NCBI GenBank assembly: GCA_023436945.1
Contig: JAEZHG010000337.1
Coordinates: 1 to 8,530, forward strand
DNA length: 8,530 nucleotides
Source of the DNA: Pseudomonadota bacterium
GTDB lineage: Bacteria; Pseudomonadota; Alphaproteobacteria; Caulobacterales; Caulobacteraceae
Reading direction: 5' to 3'
Part shown: piece by piece, positions 6,883 through 8,530 of the stretch
Layout of the letters: the number at the start of each line of letters is the position of its first letter
Position numbering within the stretch: the first letter of the stretch is position 1
Notes under the pieces: generated by a model
What the model was told of the DNA's origin: nothing
Databases searched by the model: none
The model's input: only the letters and a program-made list of their open reading frames with translations
Position numbers and translations under genes: made by a program

Positions 6883-7923
6883 GTGACTGATACCGATTTC
6901 AAAGATTATCCCGTTCTGGTTGCCGCCCTGTATCGCTTTGCGCCAGTGGCTGACACCGCTGCGCTGCGTGATCGCCTGATCGCCCTTTGTGGTGAAGAGG
7001 TTCGCGGCACCCTTTTGGTCGCCCATGAGGGCATCAACGGTACGATTGCCGGACCACACGCCGCGATCAAACGCGTGGTGGACGGTATCTATGCCGAGCC
7101 GGGCTTTGACCGTCTGGAGCTAAAATACTCGGGCGCGAACGAAATGCCTTTCTACCGCATGAAGGTGCGGATCAAGAAAGAGATCGTGACCATGGGCCTG
7201 CCCAATCTCGATCCGGTCAACGGCGTGGGTACCTATGTGAAGCCGCAGGACTGGAACGCGCTGATCAGCGATCCGGACACGGTCATCATCGACACCCGTA
7301 ACGACTACGAGTTCGAGATCGGCACCTTCAAGAACGCGATCCAGCCGAACACCAAGACCTTCCGCGAGTTCGCGGACTGGTTCGAGAAGGAAGGCCGTGC
7401 GCTGGTCACCCGCGACAAGCCGACCAAGGTGGCTATGTTCTGCACCGGCGGTATCCGCTGCGAAAAATCGACCGCCTATCTGAAATCCGAAGGCATTCAG
7501 GAAGTGCACCACCTTGAAGGCGGCATCCTGAAATACCTTGAGGAAATCCCCGAGCCGGAGAGCCTGTGGGACGGCGAGTGCTTCGTGTTTGACGAGCGCG
7601 TCTCGGTCGGCCACGGCCTGAAGCTGGGCGAGCACACGCTCTGCCGCGCCTGCCGCATGCCAGTCAGCCCCGAGGGCAAACAGTCGCCGAAGTTCGTCGA
7701 GGGTATCTCTTGTGAGCGTTGCTGGGACGAGCGTGGCGAGGAGCGCCGTGCCGCCTATGCCGAGCGCCAGCGCCAGATCGAACTGGCCAAGCAGCGCGGC
7801 AGCGCCCACATCGGCACCGACGCTGTGCGTGCGGCCCAAGAGGCCCGACAGCGCGCCGCCCAGGAACGCAAAAAGGCCCGCGAGGCCGCCGCTAAAGCTG
7901 CTGAAGAAGGCACACAAGCATGA
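6883..7923 (+). CDS. trhO: tRNA uridine(34) hydroxylase, rhodanese type (TrhO, formerly YceA)
   Basis: TrhO catalyses oxygen-dependent hydroxylation of uridine 34 in the wobble position of certain tRNAs, giving ho5U, the precursor of cmo5U or mo5U. The 346 residues show an N-terminal acylphosphatase-like domain (about 10-105, with [16 protein letters not shown] at 42-57), then a rhodanese domain (about 125-225). The active-site loop is [10 protein letters not shown] at 187-196, with Cys187 as the conserved catalytic cysteine. After it come two CxxC pairs, C254/C257 and C277/C280, probably binding a metal, and a charged alanine- and arginine-rich helical tail (284-346). I chose the GTG at 6883 because AGAGG lies four bases upstream and the protein then begins near the usual VLVAALYRF start. 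An in-frame ATG at 6847 would add 12 residues but lacks a ribosome site. It overlaps the next gene by ATGA. Confidence 0.92.
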   Translation: MTDTDFKDYPVLVAALYRFAPVADTAALRDRLIALCGEEVRGTLLVAHEGINGTIAGPHAAIKRVVDGIYAEPGFDRLELKYSGANEMPFYRMKVRIKKEIVTMGLPNLDPVNGVGTYVKPQDWNALISDPDTVIIDTRNDYEFEIGTFKNAIQPNTKTFREFADWFEKEGRALVTRDKPTKVAMFCTGGIRCEKSTAYLKSEGIQEVHHLEGGILKYLEEIPEPESLWDGECFVFDERVSVGHGLKLGEHTLCRACRMPVSPEGKQSPKFVEGISCERCWDERGEERRAAYAERQRQIELAKQRGSAHIGTDAVRAAQEARQRAAQERKKAREAAAKAAEEGTQA

Positions 7924-8530
7924 GCAAGACCGTCCTGATCACCGGAGCCACCGCTGGCTTTGGCTTGTCCGCCGCCCGCCGCTTTGCTGCCGAGGGCTGG
8001 AAGGTGATCGCGACGGGACGCCGTGCTGAACGCCTAGAGGCGCTGAAGGCGGAACTGGGTGCGGATGTGGTCCACACCTGTGCCTTCGATATCCGCGATG
8101 CCGCCGCCATCGATGCGGCGCTGGCCGATCTGCCGCAAGCCTTCGCCAAGGTGGACCTACTGATCAACAATGCGGGTCTGGCTCTGGGCACAGGTCCGGC
8201 TCAGGAAGCCGACCTTGGCCAGTGGCAGCAGATGGTCGACACCAACATCACCGGCCTGATGACCATCACCCACCGGATGCTGCCGCGCCTGATCGAGACC
8301 AAGGGCGCGATCATCAACATCTCGTCGGTAGCCGCGACCTATCCGTACCGTGGCGGCAATGCCTATGGCGGCACCAAGGCGTTCGTGCGCCAGTTCTCGC
8401 TCGGCCTGCGCACCGACCTACATGGCACGGGCGTGCGCGTGACCTCGATCGAGCCGGGCATGGCCGAGTCCGAGTTTACTCTGGTGCGTACGGGCGGCGA
8501 TGAGGCGGCGTCGGACACCCTCTATCAGGG
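7920..8530 (+). CDS. ydfG: Short-chain dehydrogenase of the YdfG type, 3' end cut by the window
   Basis: This is an NADP-dependent short-chain dehydrogenase/reductase, closest by eye to E. coli YdfG, which oxidises L-allo-threonine and serine and reduces malonic semialdehyde and 3-hydroxypropionate-type substrates. The frame is open from the ATG at 7920 to the window end (203 complete codons of about 250 expected). It shows the cofactor motif TGATAGFG (8-15), the NADP-selecting ATGRR (31-35), NNAG (83-86), the catalytic serine in INISSVA (Ser136), and YxxxK with Tyr149 and Lys153. [20 protein letters not shown] (147-166) followed by [14 protein letters not shown] is nearly the YdfG signature and sets it apart from generic SDRs. 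The start overlaps the trhO stop as ATGA, with GAAGG eight to nine bases upstream, so the two genes are probably coupled. The gene is recognised by similarity; the exact substrate here is inferred. Confidence 0.9.
   Translation, partial: MSKTVLITGATAGFGLSAARRFAAEGWKVIATGRRAERLEALKAELGADVVHTCAFDIRDAAAIDAALADLPQAFAKVDLLINNAGLALGTGPAQEADLGQWQQMVDTNITGLMTITHRMLPRLIETKGAIINISSVAATYPYRGGNAYGGTKAFVRQFSLGLRTDLHGTGVRVTSIEPGMAESEFTLVRTGGDEAASDTLYQ

Noticed and set aside
7120..7917. A 265-codon minus-strand frame antisense to trhO
   Set aside because: trhO has all family motifs over the same bases, so the antisense frame is a shadow.
8222..8503. A 93-codon plus-strand frame near the right edge
   Set aside because: It is out of frame inside the YdfG-type gene, whose catalytic motifs are read in the frame starting at 7920.

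Overview
The window reads as a moderately GC-rich (roughly 60%) proteobacterial chromosome, most likely from an alphaproteobacterium. This rests on gene content, codon use and the absence of any mobile element. I cannot fix the genus. It holds seven protein-coding genes, two of them cut by the window ends, packed closely with short intergenic gaps. I see no rRNA, tRNA, insertion sequence, CRISPR array or phage gene.

Left part (1-1537, plus strand): the C-terminal three quarters of a major facilitator superfamily (MFS) transporter overlaps by four bases (GTGA) a YczE-family integral membrane protein. They form a translationally coupled membrane-protein pair. This unit meets the next gene head-on at 1531-1537, where both stop codons lie inside a perfect inverted repeat.

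Middle part (1531-4637, minus strand): prfC, encoding peptide chain release factor RF3, is followed downstream by an exported protein with a gluzincin-type zinc-peptidase signature (HEYAH and WFNEGFAEF) and a TPR-like C-terminal half. A 10-bp hairpin separates them. It resembles a weak intrinsic terminator and also contains the Shine-Dalgarno sequence of the downstream gene.

Centre (4638-5090): divergent from prfC is a 52-residue protein with a single C-terminal membrane segment carrying an HxxxH pair. Its leader contains a hairpin, and its 3' region is structured and ends in a good intrinsic terminator.

Right part (5091-8530): a minus-strand MFS_3-type exporter with a fused C-terminal ferredoxin-like (ABM-like) domain diverges from a plus-strand pair. 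That pair is trhO (tRNA U34 hydroxylase, rhodanese type) and, overlapping it by ATGA, a YdfG-type short-chain dehydrogenase that runs off the window.

The genes are mostly ordinary housekeeping and transport functions. Translation is touched twice (RF3 and TrhO), but nothing shows that the two act together. I found no clear evidence of a wholly new system. The most interesting signals are the Shine-Dalgarno-containing hairpin after prfC, the small HxxxH membrane protein with its structured flanks, and the stop-codon palindrome.
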